Positions 42,777 to 51,417 of a stretch of DNA of 64,000 bases are shown here, piece after piece. The notes beneath the pieces were generated by a model. The model had not been told where the DNA came from and did no database searches. It saw only the letters and a list, made by a program, of their open reading frames with translations. How positions within the stretch are numbered: position 1 is the first letter of the stretch; each line of letters starts with the position of its first letter. The translations under genes were made by a program, and so were the position numbers. The stretch comes from Humitalea sp050632385 (GTDB lineage: Bacteria; Pseudomonadota; Alphaproteobacteria; Acetobacterales; Acetobacteraceae), in contig NZ_CP192599.1 of the NCBI RefSeq assembly GCF_050632385.1, forward strand, positions 1,178,001-1,242,000. Reading direction: 5' to 3'.

Positions 42777-44461
42777 GCCTGCGGCTCCGGCGGATAGAAC
42801 CAGTCGGGGTCGGGGCCATCCGCGAGTTCCGATGCCAGCGGCGCCCCGTGGAACAGCACGCCACGCAGGTTGCGCGCCAGATAGTCCCGCGTCTTGTCCA
42901 CCCCGTGCAAAGTCACGTTCATCAGGCGCACCAGATGCGCCGGGATGAAGTTATCGCCCATGATGTTGGCGTGGGGCGAATGGTAGTCCAGCCCCTCCAG
43001 CCCCTGCACCCGCGCCACGATCTGCCGAAGATCCGGCCGCGCCAGCAGCAAGCGGCCGACCGGTTCCGCCGCGTCGCGCGCGGCCAGGGCGGCGTCCAGC
43101 GCCTGCACAAGCCCTGGCACATCAAGCCCGAGATTGAACGCATCCGGCGCCTCGGCACGTGGGCCGCGCCGGGGTTCCTCGGCCGTGGCGGATTTGTACC
43201 AGACCTGGGCATAGGCCCCGGGAGCCGCCATGTCCCATTCCAGCGCCCAGGCGTAGTCGCGGCGCAGCAGGGCGCGCAGGGATCCGGCCGACATGGCGGG
43301 CCGGACGTCCATCTCCTCGCTGACGATCAGGTGCTGCGCCAGGCGGTCGGCTTCGTCAGGCACAAGTTCGACCATCAGGGACAGCAATGTCTCTTGCGTC
43401 TCCGGGTGGAAGCGGTGTCCGACCAACGAGGCCAGGGCGTCGAGCGGATATGGCGCCTGCGTGTCCAGCGTCCGGACAAGTTCAGCGACCTTCTCCAACT
43501 CGCCGGCGATCTGCGCGCTGGGGGCGAAGGCGTCGTAGACCATGCGGTCTTCCCGCCGGAAGGTCGCGGCGCGGCGAACCAGCGCTTCCAGATGCGCCAG
43601 GCGCGCATCGCCCGGTGCCAGATGCAGTGATTTCGCCGCCACGATCGCGGCTTCCCGCGCGCCGATCCAGGCATCGATCAACCGGGGATGGTTGTTGATG
43701 AACAGGATCAGCCCCAACGCCGAACCATTGCCGATCCCAAGGAAGCGCCGGACCTCCGGCGACAACGCCACCGCATCGGGCGACCGCTGCCGGGCCAGAT
43801 GGTTCGCGAGATCGGCGGCGAATTCCCGCATCATGTAGGCGCAGAGCATCTGCGCCGCGAGCGGGTTGCGCAGCGGATGGTCCGCCTCCAGCGCCAGGAA
43901 CGACCGCGTGCCGAATGTGCCGTTGCCGTCCAGCCCGGTGTTGCGCATCAGGTAGCAGGATTGCGCGACCAACGACGGTTCCGGCTGGTGCCCGGCGGCC
44001 AGTGCCGCGACAGTCGCGTCGAACACCCGCATGCTACGGTTGGACCGGCACCAGACCAGCGTGCCCGGCGTCGCGCGGCCGGCGTAGAGTTTCGGCAGCT
44101 CCTGGCGCGTCGTCTCGATCGTCGTGTCATCGGCAGCACCCTCGACCAGGGCGCCGGTCATGTCCCAGGCGCGGCCGATGATGCGACCCGTGCGGCCGGT
44201 GCGCTGCGGCGTGTTGGAATAGGCGAGGAAACTGAACACGCCGCCCGGCATCGCGATCTCATAGACCGCGGTCCCGGCCGAGGCGGCGTCGATATCGAAG
44301 CGTCGCGTGGTGATGCGCCAGCCTTCACGGATTGCCTGCGCCATCAGGGCGCGCGAGGCACTGACGCGGCTGGGCTGCATCGCCGCCAGCCGTTCGGGCC
44401 GCATCAGCAGGCTGGCCGGGCGCATTTGCGGCGCCGCATGCGATGACAGGGCGACGCTCAT
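42773..44461 (-). CDS. Unassigned 562-residue protein of the IclR operon
   Basis: I cannot assign a family. It is long, without signal peptide or membrane helices, and mostly helical, with conserved-looking blocks: MPGGVFSFLAYSNTPQRTGR, RIIGRAWDMTGALVEG, LPKLYAGRATPGTLVWCRSN, CYLMRNTGLDGNGTFG and a C-terminal DYHSPHANIMGDNFIPAHLVR. The last block holds two His, an Asp and two Asn that could be catalytic or bind metal. Codon use matches neighbours and the frame is unbroken, so it is a real gene. It overlaps the IclR gene and the 251-residue gene by four bases each. An enzyme for the imported compound is the simplest guess. Confidence 0.7.
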   Translation of the reverse strand: MSVALSSHAAPQMRPASLLMRPERLAAMQPSRVSASRALMAQAIREGWRITTRRFDIDAASAGTAVYEIAMPGGVFSFLAYSNTPQRTGRTGRIIGRAWDMTGALVEGAADDTTIETTRQELPKLYAGRATPGTLVWCRSNRSMRVFDATVAALAAGHQPEPSLVAQSCYLMRNTGLDGNGTFGTRSFLALEADHPLRNPLAAQMLCAYMMREFAADLANHLARQRSPDAVALSPEVRRFLGIGNGSALGLILFINNHPRLIDAWIGAREAAIVAAKSLHLAPGDARLAHLEALVRRAATFRREDRMVYDAFAPSAQIAGELEKVAELVRTLDTQAPYPLDALASLVGHRFHPETQETLLSLMVELVPDEADRLAQHLIVSEEMDVRPAMSAGSLRALLRRDYAWALEWDMAAPGAYAQVWYKSATAEEPRRGPRAEAPDAFNLGLDVPGLVQALDAALAARDAAEPVGRLLLARPDLRQIVARVQGLEGLDYHSPHANIMGDNFIPAHLVRLMNVTLHGVDKTRDYLARNLRGVLFHGAPLASELADGPDPDWFYPPEPQA

Positions 44462-45210
44462 GCCGAACGACCTTTCAGGATATCGCCGAGCCTGGCAGCC
44501 GCGGCCCGCAGCGGGACAATCCAGCCATCCGGCGCGAAGCGCTGCACCGGCGCGACCAGGGACAGGGCGGCAATGCAGACGCCGCGATGATCAAAGACCG
44601 GCACCGCCGCCGCGAGAACCCCGTCGATCGAGCGACCGCTGGAAATCGCGTGGCCAGTCAGCCGCACCTGTTCCAACAACGCCGGGTCAACTCCGGATGC
44701 AAGCCGGTGCCGACGCTCAGGTTCGGCGAAGGCGAGCAGCACGCGCCCCGAAGCACTTTCCGTCAGCGACATCGTGGCGCCGACGCGCATTTCGATGCGC
44801 AGGACACCCTTGGGTTCGACACGTTGCAGGATGCAGGGCTCGTCGCCCTCCATGGCGGCCAGCGACGCGGCTTCACCGGTTTCGGCGGTCAGCGCCTCCA
44901 GCACGGGCAGGGTGCGTATGCCGAGGCCGGCCTGTTCGGTCGCGGCCTGCGCCAGGCGGGCGGCGCGCAAGGTCAGTCGGAAATGCCCCTCCGGCGTCTG
45001 CTCCACCCATCCCGCCGCGATGAGCGTGACGAGGCGCTGATAGATCGTCGCGCGGGCGACCCCGAGTTCCCGCGCCAACAGCGCCAGGCGGACCGGCTGA
45101 CTGCTGCGGCCGAGGTGGTCGAGCAGGTCCAACGTCTTCAGGGCGGAGGTGAGGGGGCGGACGCCCGTCTCCTGCGCCTTGTCGTCTATCGGCTGCATAC
45201 CATCGGCCAT
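44458..45210 (-). CDS. IclR-family transcriptional regulator
   Basis: Winged-helix DNA-binding domain at about residues 20-75 (ALKTLDLLDHLGRSSQPVRL, then LGVARATIYQRLVTL) and a C-terminal ligand-binding GAF-like domain (EGDEPCILQRVEP, SASGRVLLAF, AAAVPVFDHRGVCIAAL). 250 residues from ATG 45210. First gene of the nine-gene operon, overlapping the next by four bases. Two overlapping palindromes lie directly upstream of its start, so autoregulation is likely; the signal is probably an intermediate of the unknown pathway. Confidence 0.92.
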   Translation of the reverse strand: MADGMQPIDDKAQETGVRPLTSALKTLDLLDHLGRSSQPVRLALLARELGVARATIYQRLVTLIAAGWVEQTPEGHFRLTLRAARLAQAATEQAGLGIRTLPVLEALTAETGEAASLAAMEGDEPCILQRVEPKGVLRIEMRVGATMSLTESASGRVLLAFAEPERRHRLASGVDPALLEQVRLTGHAISSGRSIDGVLAAAVPVFDHRGVCIAALSLVAPVQRFAPDGWIVPLRAAAARLGDILKGRSA

Positions 45211-45238
45211 CTGTATTCTCCAAAAATACAGTGTATTT
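45211..45238 (-). promoter_or_regulatory. Overlapping palindromes, probable IclR operator
   Basis: CTGTATT (45211-45217) pairs with AATACAG (45225-45231), and AAATACA-G-TGTATTT (45224-45238) is itself a palindrome. They sit within 30 bases of the IclR start codon and are far more AT-rich than their surroundings. Probable operator of the regulator. Confidence 0.6.
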
Positions 45239-45365
45239 GATCTGGATCAATGATTGCGATGCATGAGCAAAGCGTCAAGCGCTTTGTTTCGTGATGGCGA
45301 TGTGGGGTCCTGGCGCGGTACCGGGGTTCAGGCGAAGCGCGCTATCGCCACGCGCTCACCATCGT

Positions 45366-46805
45366 TCACACCCTGATGACCGCTTTCACATCCGACGCCT
45401 GCCGCGGCATCGAGGCCATTTCCGCCACGGTCAGCGGCTTCACCGGCGTGCGCAACCGGTAGTAGCCGACCTCCGCGGGCGATATCCCGCGGGCCGCCGC
45501 GATCGTCTCGACCACCGTCAACCCACACAGGCGGCCTTGGCAGGGGCCCATGCCGCAACGGCTCATCGCCTTCATCTGGTTCGGCCCAGGCACGCCGAGT
45601 GCCGCGAGTTCGCGCAGTTGCCGCCCGGTCACTTCCTCACAGCGGCAGGCCAGCGCTTCGTCATGCGGCAGGCGGAAATTGTCGGCGGGTCGGTACAACC
45701 GGTCGAGGAAGTCCCGACCCCGGCCATAAACCTCAAGTTCGGCCCGCAGCGGCGCAGCCAGCCGGTCGCGTGCCGAAAGCCCGATCCGCCCCAGCGCGCA
45801 GGCGGCGTCCAACCCCGCCAGATGGCCGCGCAGGGCTGCGATCTCGGCGCCGGCGATGCCCGCGCCATCTCCGGCGATGACGATGCCGTCGATGCTGGAC
45901 CGACCCCAGGCATCGGCCTCTGGGCTGAAGCAGGCCTGCGCGTCATTCCAAGCCAGCGCGCACCCGGCGGCATTCGCCAGGTTCACATTGGGCGTGACGC
46001 CCTGGTGCAGCAGCACCTGGTCGACCGCCATGCGCTCCGGCGCGCCCTGGCCACGGCGATAGACGATCGTGGCAGCATGCGCCTCACTCCCCTCTATGGC
46101 GAATTCCGTAATGCCGGAGATGATTTTTACGGCGCGCCGCACCCGCAGCATCAGCCGCAGGCCTTTGCGGAAGTAGGGTGAGCGCAGAAATCCTGGCAGC
46201 ACTGTCATCGACTGACGCCAATTGCCGGCCGGCGTGGTGTCGAGGATCGCGGTGGGCGGGTGCCCAGCCGCGACATACTGGCTGGCCAGTAGCCACAACA
46301 GCGGCCCACTCCCGACCAACGCGACGCGGCCCTGCGCGACCATCCCGGACGCCTTCAGCATGGTCTGCGCCGCGCCGACGCTCATCACGCCGGGCAAGGT
46401 CCAGCCCTTGACCGGAAAGGGTCGTTCCAGCGCGCCGGTCGCCAGCACGACGCGGCGTGCGGTCAGCGTCGCCGCACGGCCAGCCAGCGACAGGCCGATC
46501 TGGCGCTGCCGGTCCAAATGCCAGACCACGGCGCCGGGCAGGTAGTGCACCGCACTCGCCAACATTCCCTCGGCGACGGCGGTGCCCTTCCAGTAGTCTT
46601 CGCCCAGCATCGCCCGATCCTGCACCGGGTTCTCGGTGATCGCGCGGTAGATCTGGCCGCCGGGCGAGGCCGCTTCATCCACCAGCAGCACCTCCAACCC
46701 ATGGGCTGCGGCGGTGCTGGCTGCTGCCAGGCCGGCCGGGCCGGCGCCGACCACCACTACATCATAGGTCGGGCGCAGCGCATCCAACTGGTCGATGCGG
46801 ATCAT
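45366..46805 (-). CDS. FAD/NAD(P)-dependent oxidoreductase with C-terminal Fe-S motif (HcnB/opine oxidase A-like)
   Basis: Alpha-type subunit of a three-part amine or imino-acid dehydrogenase related to HcnB, octopine/nopaline oxidase A and hydroxyproline dehydrogenase. The FAD fold GAGPAG is at residues 20-25, followed by ASPGGQIYR; a second nucleotide fold is near LVGSGPLLW. The C-terminal ~90 residues carry CRCEEVTG and SRCGMGPCQGRLCG, a BFD-like [2Fe-2S] ligand set. 479 residues. It overlaps the small ferredoxin gene by four bases. It oxidises an amino or imino acid, with electrons going to the membrane chain; substrate unknown. Confidence 0.87.
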   Translation of the reverse strand: MIRIDQLDALRPTYDVVVVGAGPAGLAAASTAAAHGLEVLLVDEAASPGGQIYRAITENPVQDRAMLGEDYWKGTAVAEGMLASAVHYLPGAVVWHLDRQRQIGLSLAGRAATLTARRVVLATGALERPFPVKGWTLPGVMSVGAAQTMLKASGMVAQGRVALVGSGPLLWLLASQYVAAGHPPTAILDTTPAGNWRQSMTVLPGFLRSPYFRKGLRLMLRVRRAVKIISGITEFAIEGSEAHAATIVYRRGQGAPERMAVDQVLLHQGVTPNVNLANAAGCALAWNDAQACFSPEADAWGRSSIDGIVIAGDGAGIAGAEIAALRGHLAGLDAACALGRIGLSARDRLAAPLRAELEVYGRGRDFLDRLYRPADNFRLPHDEALACRCEEVTGRQLRELAALGVPGPNQMKAMSRCGMGPCQGRLCGLTVVETIAAARGISPAEVGYYRLRTPVKPLTVAEMASMPRQASDVKAVIRV

Positions 46806-47110
46806 CGGCCGATCTCCCGTTTGCCCGCCTGGGTTTCCACCACCATGCCGTCACGCAGCCGCACCATGCAGCCCTGGCGGTTACCCGTGCCGTCGATGAC
46901 GACCAGGCAATCGAAGCACACGCCCATCATGCAATAGGGACCGCGCGGCATGCCCGAAACGGCAGTCTCCCGGCAGGCATCGCGGCCCAGTGCCAGCAGC
47001 GCGGCGGCCACGCTGTCGCCCGTGAAACCCTGCGCCGGGGCGCCATCCAGGGTGAAATCGACACGCGCGCGACGCGTGGCATCGCTGGCTTCAGGCAGCC
47101 GCTGGAACAT
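46802..47110 (-). CDS. (2Fe-2S) ferredoxin-like subunit (HcnA-like)
   Basis: Small electron-transfer subunit of the same enzyme. Cysteines C60, C65, C68 and C81 (YCMMGVCFDCLVV, then GCMVR) form a plant-type [2Fe-2S] site. 102 residues from ATG 47110, reading MFQRLPEASD; twelve more codons would extend into the upstream gene. It overlaps both neighbours, so stoichiometric production with the two flavoproteins is likely. Confidence 0.88.
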   Translation of the reverse strand: MFQRLPEASDATRRARVDFTLDGAPAQGFTGDSVAAALLALGRDACRETAVSGMPRGPYCMMGVCFDCLVVIDGTGNRQGCMVRLRDGMVVETQAGKREIGR

Positions 47111-48212
47111 GGAACCTCCGAGGGTGGAAGGCGTCGAGGCTGGCATCGAGGCTGCCTGCCGCGACCATCGGCGCGACCGTCAGCGCGTGCGCGGCCGCCA
47201 GGGTGACGCCGCTGTGGCAGGTGGTGAGGAAGGCGCCTGGGGCTGTCTCGGAATGCTGGTAGATCGGGAAGCCATCCTGCGTCATCACCCGCAGCGCCGA
47301 CCAGGTCCGCACGACATTCAACTGCCCGATCTTCGGGAACATCCGCGCCGCGCGATCGGCCATGGTGCCGAGGATGCCGAGGCCGCTGCCTTCGTCGAAG
47401 CCCGTCTCCTCCTGGCTGTCGCCCATCATCACCCCGCCTTCGTCGGTCTGGCGCAGGGTGACGATGGGGTGGGTCAGGAAGGGCGCTGTCTTTTCGGTCA
47501 CCAGGGCCTGGCCCCGCTGCGGCCGCACCGGGGCGTCCAACCCGACCATGGGGGCCAGCCGGGCATTGGCGATGCCGGCCGCCAGCACGAGCCGCGCCGC
47601 TTCGATGCTGCGGCCGCCGGACAGGATGCGAAAACCACCGCCGGGCAGGGGGGTGACAGCGTCGGCCGGCAGGTTTGGCAAATAGGTGCCGCCGCGCCGG
47701 GCGAAAACGACATGCTGGGCGCGGAACAGCCGCAGCGAGTTCACATGGCCATCCAAGGGACAGTAGATCGCGCCGGCGACCTCCGGCCCGATCTCGGGGA
47801 AGATCTGGCGCAGTTGGGAGCGGTCCCAAACCTCATGCGGGTAGCGCTCGAACCCAGGCTGGGCCTGCAAGCGTTCCATGAAGGCGGCACGGCGTTCCAA
47901 CTCGGACTCGCCAAGCGCCAGGGTGAAGCCGCCGGGTTGCTGGAGTGAGACGTCGATGCCTGACTCCTCGCGCAGCGTGGCGGCAAAGCCCGGCCAGAGT
48001 CCGGCCGAATGGCGTGTCCAGGACGAGTACCTGACCATGCCGAGACCTTTGCTCTGCACCCAGATCAGGGCGAAATTGCCCCGGCTGGCGCGATGGGCGA
48101 TGTCGCCCTCGTCCAGGATCGCGGTCTTCAGCCCCTGGCCAGCGAGGCCGATGCCGACGGCGGTGCCGACCAGGCCGCCGCCGAGGATCGCGGCATCATA
48201 GGTTTCAATCAT
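47091..48212 (-). CDS. D-amino-acid/glycine oxidase-type FAD subunit (HcnC/opine oxidase B-like)
   Basis: Beta-type subunit of the DAO family. N-terminal dinucleotide fold GGGLVG at residues 11-16 (TYDAAILGGG), the substrate-domain middle and a C-terminal FAD closure (LTTCHSGVTLAAAHAL). 373 residues from ATG 48212. A nineteen-codon longer frame (to 48269) runs through a strong hairpin and is not preferred. The hairpin at 48220-48256 touches its ribosome-binding site. First of the three genes; a LysR gene lies 99 bases upstream on the same strand. Confidence 0.88.
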   Translation of the reverse strand: MIETYDAAILGGGLVGTAVGIGLAGQGLKTAILDEGDIAHRASRGNFALIWVQSKGLGMVRYSSWTRHSAGLWPGFAATLREESGIDVSLQQPGGFTLALGESELERRAAFMERLQAQPGFERYPHEVWDRSQLRQIFPEIGPEVAGAIYCPLDGHVNSLRLFRAQHVVFARRGGTYLPNLPADAVTPLPGGGFRILSGGRSIEAARLVLAAGIANARLAPMVGLDAPVRPQRGQALVTEKTAPFLTHPIVTLRQTDEGGVMMGDSQEETGFDEGSGLGILGTMADRAARMFPKIGQLNVVRTWSALRVMTQDGFPIYQHSETAPGAFLTTCHSGVTLAAAHALTVAPMVAAGSLDASLDAFHPRRFHVPAAA

Positions 48213-48219
48213 GTACTTC

Positions 48220-48256
48220 CCCGGGGCTCGCGTTGGCGCCAGGGTCGAGCCCCGGG
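48220..48256 (-). promoter_or_regulatory. Strong leader hairpin covering the ribosome-binding site
   Basis: CCCGGGGCTCG (48220-48230) is the exact complement of CGAGCCCCGGG (48246-48256): an 11-bp, nearly all G-C stem with a 15-base loop. In the minus-strand transcript it lies in the 99-base leader, and its 3' arm runs directly into GGGGAAG, the likely ribosome-binding site, 7 bases before ATG 48212. It could block translation or end the LysR transcript. Confidence 0.6.
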
Positions 48257-48311
48257 TCCGTCGCGTCAAATTGGTTTCCCGACCGGGGGTATGCGTATTC
48301 CTGATGCGCCG

Positions 48312-49232
48312 TCACCTGGTCGCGGGCAGGCCGAGGTCCGGCAGGCTGCGGAACACCTGGTCGCAGAGCGTCAGCAGCAGGGCGAGGGTCGCCGAAAGTT
48401 CGGTTTCAGCGACATGGACCGCCTTCACCTCAAAGGTGATCGCCGGCTCGAACGGCCGCACCAGCCCACCCTTGGCGACATGGGCAGCAGCGGTGAAGGC
48501 ATCGACCACGCCGATACCGACCGCCGCCATCACCAGATCCGAAACGATATAGGACAGGTGCGTTTCCACGCGGGTCAGCTTGTCCACCCCGTGCTGCTCC
48601 AGGATGGCGGCGAATTGCTGGCCGATGCGGGTGCTGGGCGCCATGGTCACCAGGGCCTCGCCGGCCAGATCCTCCGGCAGCAGGCGCTGCTTGCCGGCCA
48701 GGTGGTGGCCGGGCGGCAGCACGCAGTAGCATGGCAGGACGTAGCGCCGTTCGGTCCGCAACCCGGGTGCCGCCGCGGCCCCGCTGATGAAACCGAGGTC
48801 GCAGCCCTGGGTAAGCAGCATATGCACCACCGCTTCGGATGGCACGGTGTGGAAGGTGATGGCCGTGCCGGGGCGCTGGGCCGAAAACGCCTGCATGACC
48901 CGCGGCAGCAAGGCCGCCGCGGCCGGCATCGCCCCCAGGGAGATGGTACCGCGCCGCCCCAGGCGGATCTCCCCGGCGATCGAGGCGATCCGGTCGAGGC
49001 CGGTGAAGGATCGTTGCAATTCCTCGAACAGCAACCGGCCTTCCTGCGTCGGGTGCAGCCGGCCCTTCACCCGGTCGAACAGGCGGAAACCGACGTCGTG
49101 TTCCAGTTCCTTCAGCAACCGGCTGACCGCCGGCTGCGACCGGCCGATGGTGTCGGCGGCGGCCGAGACACTGCCGGTCAGCACGGTCAGCAGGAAGGCC
49201 TGCAACCCGCGCTGGCTTAGCGAGCGCGGCAT
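48312..49232 (-). CDS. LysR-family transcriptional regulator
   Basis: N-terminal winged helix (LQAFLLTVLTGSVSAAADTIG, then RSQPAVSRLLKELEHDVGFRLFDR) and a C-terminal periplasmic-binding-like effector domain. 306 residues from ATG 49232; a far longer frame to 49640 overlaps hyuA and is rejected. It is divergent from hyuA with a 148-base gap, the classical LysR arrangement, so hyuAB is the likely target; the flavoenzyme operon downstream could be another. No clear T-N11-A box could be fixed by eye. Confidence 0.9.
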   Translation of the reverse strand: MPRSLSQRGLQAFLLTVLTGSVSAAADTIGRSQPAVSRLLKELEHDVGFRLFDRVKGRLHPTQEGRLLFEELQRSFTGLDRIASIAGEIRLGRRGTISLGAMPAAAALLPRVMQAFSAQRPGTAITFHTVPSEAVVHMLLTQGCDLGFISGAAAAPGLRTERRYVLPCYCVLPPGHHLAGKQRLLPEDLAGEALVTMAPSTRIGQQFAAILEQHGVDKLTRVETHLSYIVSDLVMAAVGIGVVDAFTAAAHVAKGGLVRPFEPAITFEVKAVHVAETELSATLALLLTLCDQVFRSLPDLGLPATR

Positions 49233-49380
49233 GGGATGAAACGACGCATCAACCAAGCATATCAGCTTTCCGGATGACTGGCAGCCGCTTTTGCATTGGC
49301 CATTCTCTGGGGTGGGTGCTTCGGTCAGGCGGTGCGATGCGTCCGGCCGGGCTGGATGCCGATAGATTTTGGGAACACTC

Positions 49381-51417
49381 ATGTATCGGATCGGTTTCGA
49401 CGTCGGCGGCACCTTCACCGACTTCACCGTGCATGACGAGCGCGACGGCTCGCTGCGGTATTTCAAGACACCCTCCACCCCAGGCGATCCATCCGAGGCG
49501 ATCGAGGCCGGGTTGAGCGCGTTGATCGCCGAATTCGATATCCGCCCCGCGGAGATCGGTTTTGTCGGCCACGGCACCACTGTCGCGACCAACATGGTGA
49601 TCGAACGCCGCGGCGTGCGCACGGGGTTGATCACCACCAAGGGTTTCCGCGACGTGCTGGAGATCGGCCGGCAGACCCGGCCGAACCTCTACGACTATTC
49701 CATCAACAAGGCCCCTCCGCTGGCGCCGCGTGCCCTGCGTATCGAGGTGCCGGGCCGGATCAACGCCGCTGGCGAGGAGTTGGTGCCGCTGGACGAAGCG
49801 GCGGTGGCCGCGGCCGCTGAAGCGCTGGCCGCCGCTGATGTGCAAGCCATCGCGATCTGCTTCCTGCACAGCTACCTGCGCGACGCGCATGAACGCCGCG
49901 CTGCCGAGATCGTGCGGGCGCGATTGCCGTCGGTCTATGTCTCGACCTCGGCCGAGGTGCTGCCGGAGTTCCGCGAGTACGAACGTTTCTCCACCACCGT
50001 CATCAACGGCTATGTCGGGCCGAAGATGGAACGTTATCTGGACCGCTTCCTGGAGCGGTTGATCGCGATCGGTGTGACGACGGCGCCCTATACCATCCAC
50101 TCCAACGGCGGGTTGATGTCGGTCGAAACGGTGCGCGCCTATCCGGTCCGCACCTGCCTGTCCGGCCCGGCTGCCGGCGTGGTCGGTGCGGCCGAGGTCG
50201 CGAGGGCGGCGGGCTTCCCCAATGTCGTCACCTTCGATGTCGGCGGCACCAGCACCGATGTGTCCTTGATCGAACGTGGCGTGCCGGCCTTCGCCACCAG
50301 CCGGCTTGTCGCCGATTATCCGGTGCGCACGCCGATGGTGGATGTGCATGTGATCGGCGCTGGTGGCGGTTCCATCGCCTGGATCGACGATGCCGGCGCG
50401 TTGAAGGTGGGACCGCATAGCGCGGGCGCTGACCCGGGGCCGGTCGCCTATGGCCGTGGCGGCACGCTGCCGACCCTGACCGACGCCAATATCGTGCTTC
50501 ACCGGCTAGACCCGGTGTCGCTTCTGGGCGGGCGGATGCGGGTGGATGAAGCCGCCGCCCGGCAGGCGATCGAGGAGAAGATCGCCCGGCCACTGGGCCT
50601 GACGGTGGAGCAGGCGGCGCTCGGCATCATCCGCATCGCTGTCGCCAACATGAGCCGTGCGATCCGTGCGGTGTCGACCGAGAAGGGCCACGACCTCGGC
50701 GACTTCGCGCTGTTCCCCTTTGGTGGGGCAGGGCCGCTGCATGCCGGCGCTGTCGCGCAGGAATGCGGCATCGCGCGCGTGCTGGTGCCGCAGGAACCGG
50801 GTACGATGTGCGCCCGCGGGATCCTGATGTCCGACATCAGCCTGGACTACGTCCGCAGCGAGGTCGTCGAAGCGACGGAAGCAGCCTGGCCCGGCATCCT
50901 GGCCCGCTTTGACGAGATGGAGGGCCGTGGCCGCGACTGGCTCGGCGCAAGCCGGGTACCCGCCGATCGGCGTAGCTTCCACCGTGTCGTCGAGGCCCGG
51001 TACAAGGGCCAAAACCACGAGGTGCAGGTGAAACCGCCAACCGATGGCGCCATGGGCTTCGCCGCCTTCCAGCAAGGTTTCGCCGAGGCGCACCGGCGCG
51101 AATACGGCTACGACGTCGCCGGGCGCATGGTGGAGGTGGTGAATTGCCGCCTCAAGGCCGTCGGCCAGGTGGACCGGCCGGAGACGCGGTTTTCCCAGAT
51201 CGCCAGCGGCACCCCCGCGCCGCGCGCCAGGCGCCCGGTGCATTTCGATACCGGATGGGTGGATACCCTGGTCTACGACCGCGCAACGCTCGGCGCCGGG
51301 CAGCGCCTGGCCGGTCCGGCGATTATCGATGAGATGAGTTCCACCACCGTCGTCGAACCGGGCCAGCAGGTGGTGGTGGATCCATCCGGCAACCTGCTCG
51401 TGGAGATCGCCGCATGA
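49381..51417 (+). CDS. hyuA: Hydantoinase/oxoprolinase subunit A
   Basis: ATP-dependent ring-opening or carboxylating enzyme subunit of the hydantoinase A/5-oxoprolinase/acetone carboxylase family. N-terminal MYRIGFDVGGTFTDFTV is the phosphate-binding start; later FVGHGTTVATNMVIERRG, FDVGGTSTDVSLIERG and GAGGGSIAWID complete the ASKHA ATPase fold. 678 residues from ATG 49381. It overlaps hyuB by four bases. Works as a complex with HyuB on a cyclic amide such as 5-oxoproline or N-methylhydantoin. Confidence 0.92.
   Translation: MYRIGFDVGGTFTDFTVHDERDGSLRYFKTPSTPGDPSEAIEAGLSALIAEFDIRPAEIGFVGHGTTVATNMVIERRGVRTGLITTKGFRDVLEIGRQTRPNLYDYSINKAPPLAPRALRIEVPGRINAAGEELVPLDEAAVAAAAEALAAADVQAIAICFLHSYLRDAHERRAAEIVRARLPSVYVSTSAEVLPEFREYERFSTTVINGYVGPKMERYLDRFLERLIAIGVTTAPYTIHSNGGLMSVETVRAYPVRTCLSGPAAGVVGAAEVARAAGFPNVVTFDVGGTSTDVSLIERGVPAFATSRLVADYPVRTPMVDVHVIGAGGGSIAWIDDAGALKVGPHSAGADPGPVAYGRGGTLPTLTDANIVLHRLDPVSLLGGRMRVDEAAARQAIEEKIARPLGLTVEQAALGIIRIAVANMSRAIRAVSTEKGHDLGDFALFPFGGAGPLHAGAVAQECGIARVLVPQEPGTMCARGILMSDISLDYVRSEVVEATEAAWPGILARFDEMEGRGRDWLGASRVPADRRSFHRVVEARYKGQNHEVQVKPPTDGAMGFAAFQQGFAEAHRREYGYDVAGRMVEVVNCRLKAVGQVDRPETRFSQIASGTPAPRARRPVHFDTGWVDTLVYDRATLGAGQRLAGPAIIDEMSSTTVVEPGQQVVVDPSGNLLVEIAA

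Noticed and set aside
49233..49640. N-terminal extension of the LysR frame
   Set aside because: It overlaps the first 260 bases of hyuA antisense. LysR proteins start at the winged helix, which follows ATG 49232.
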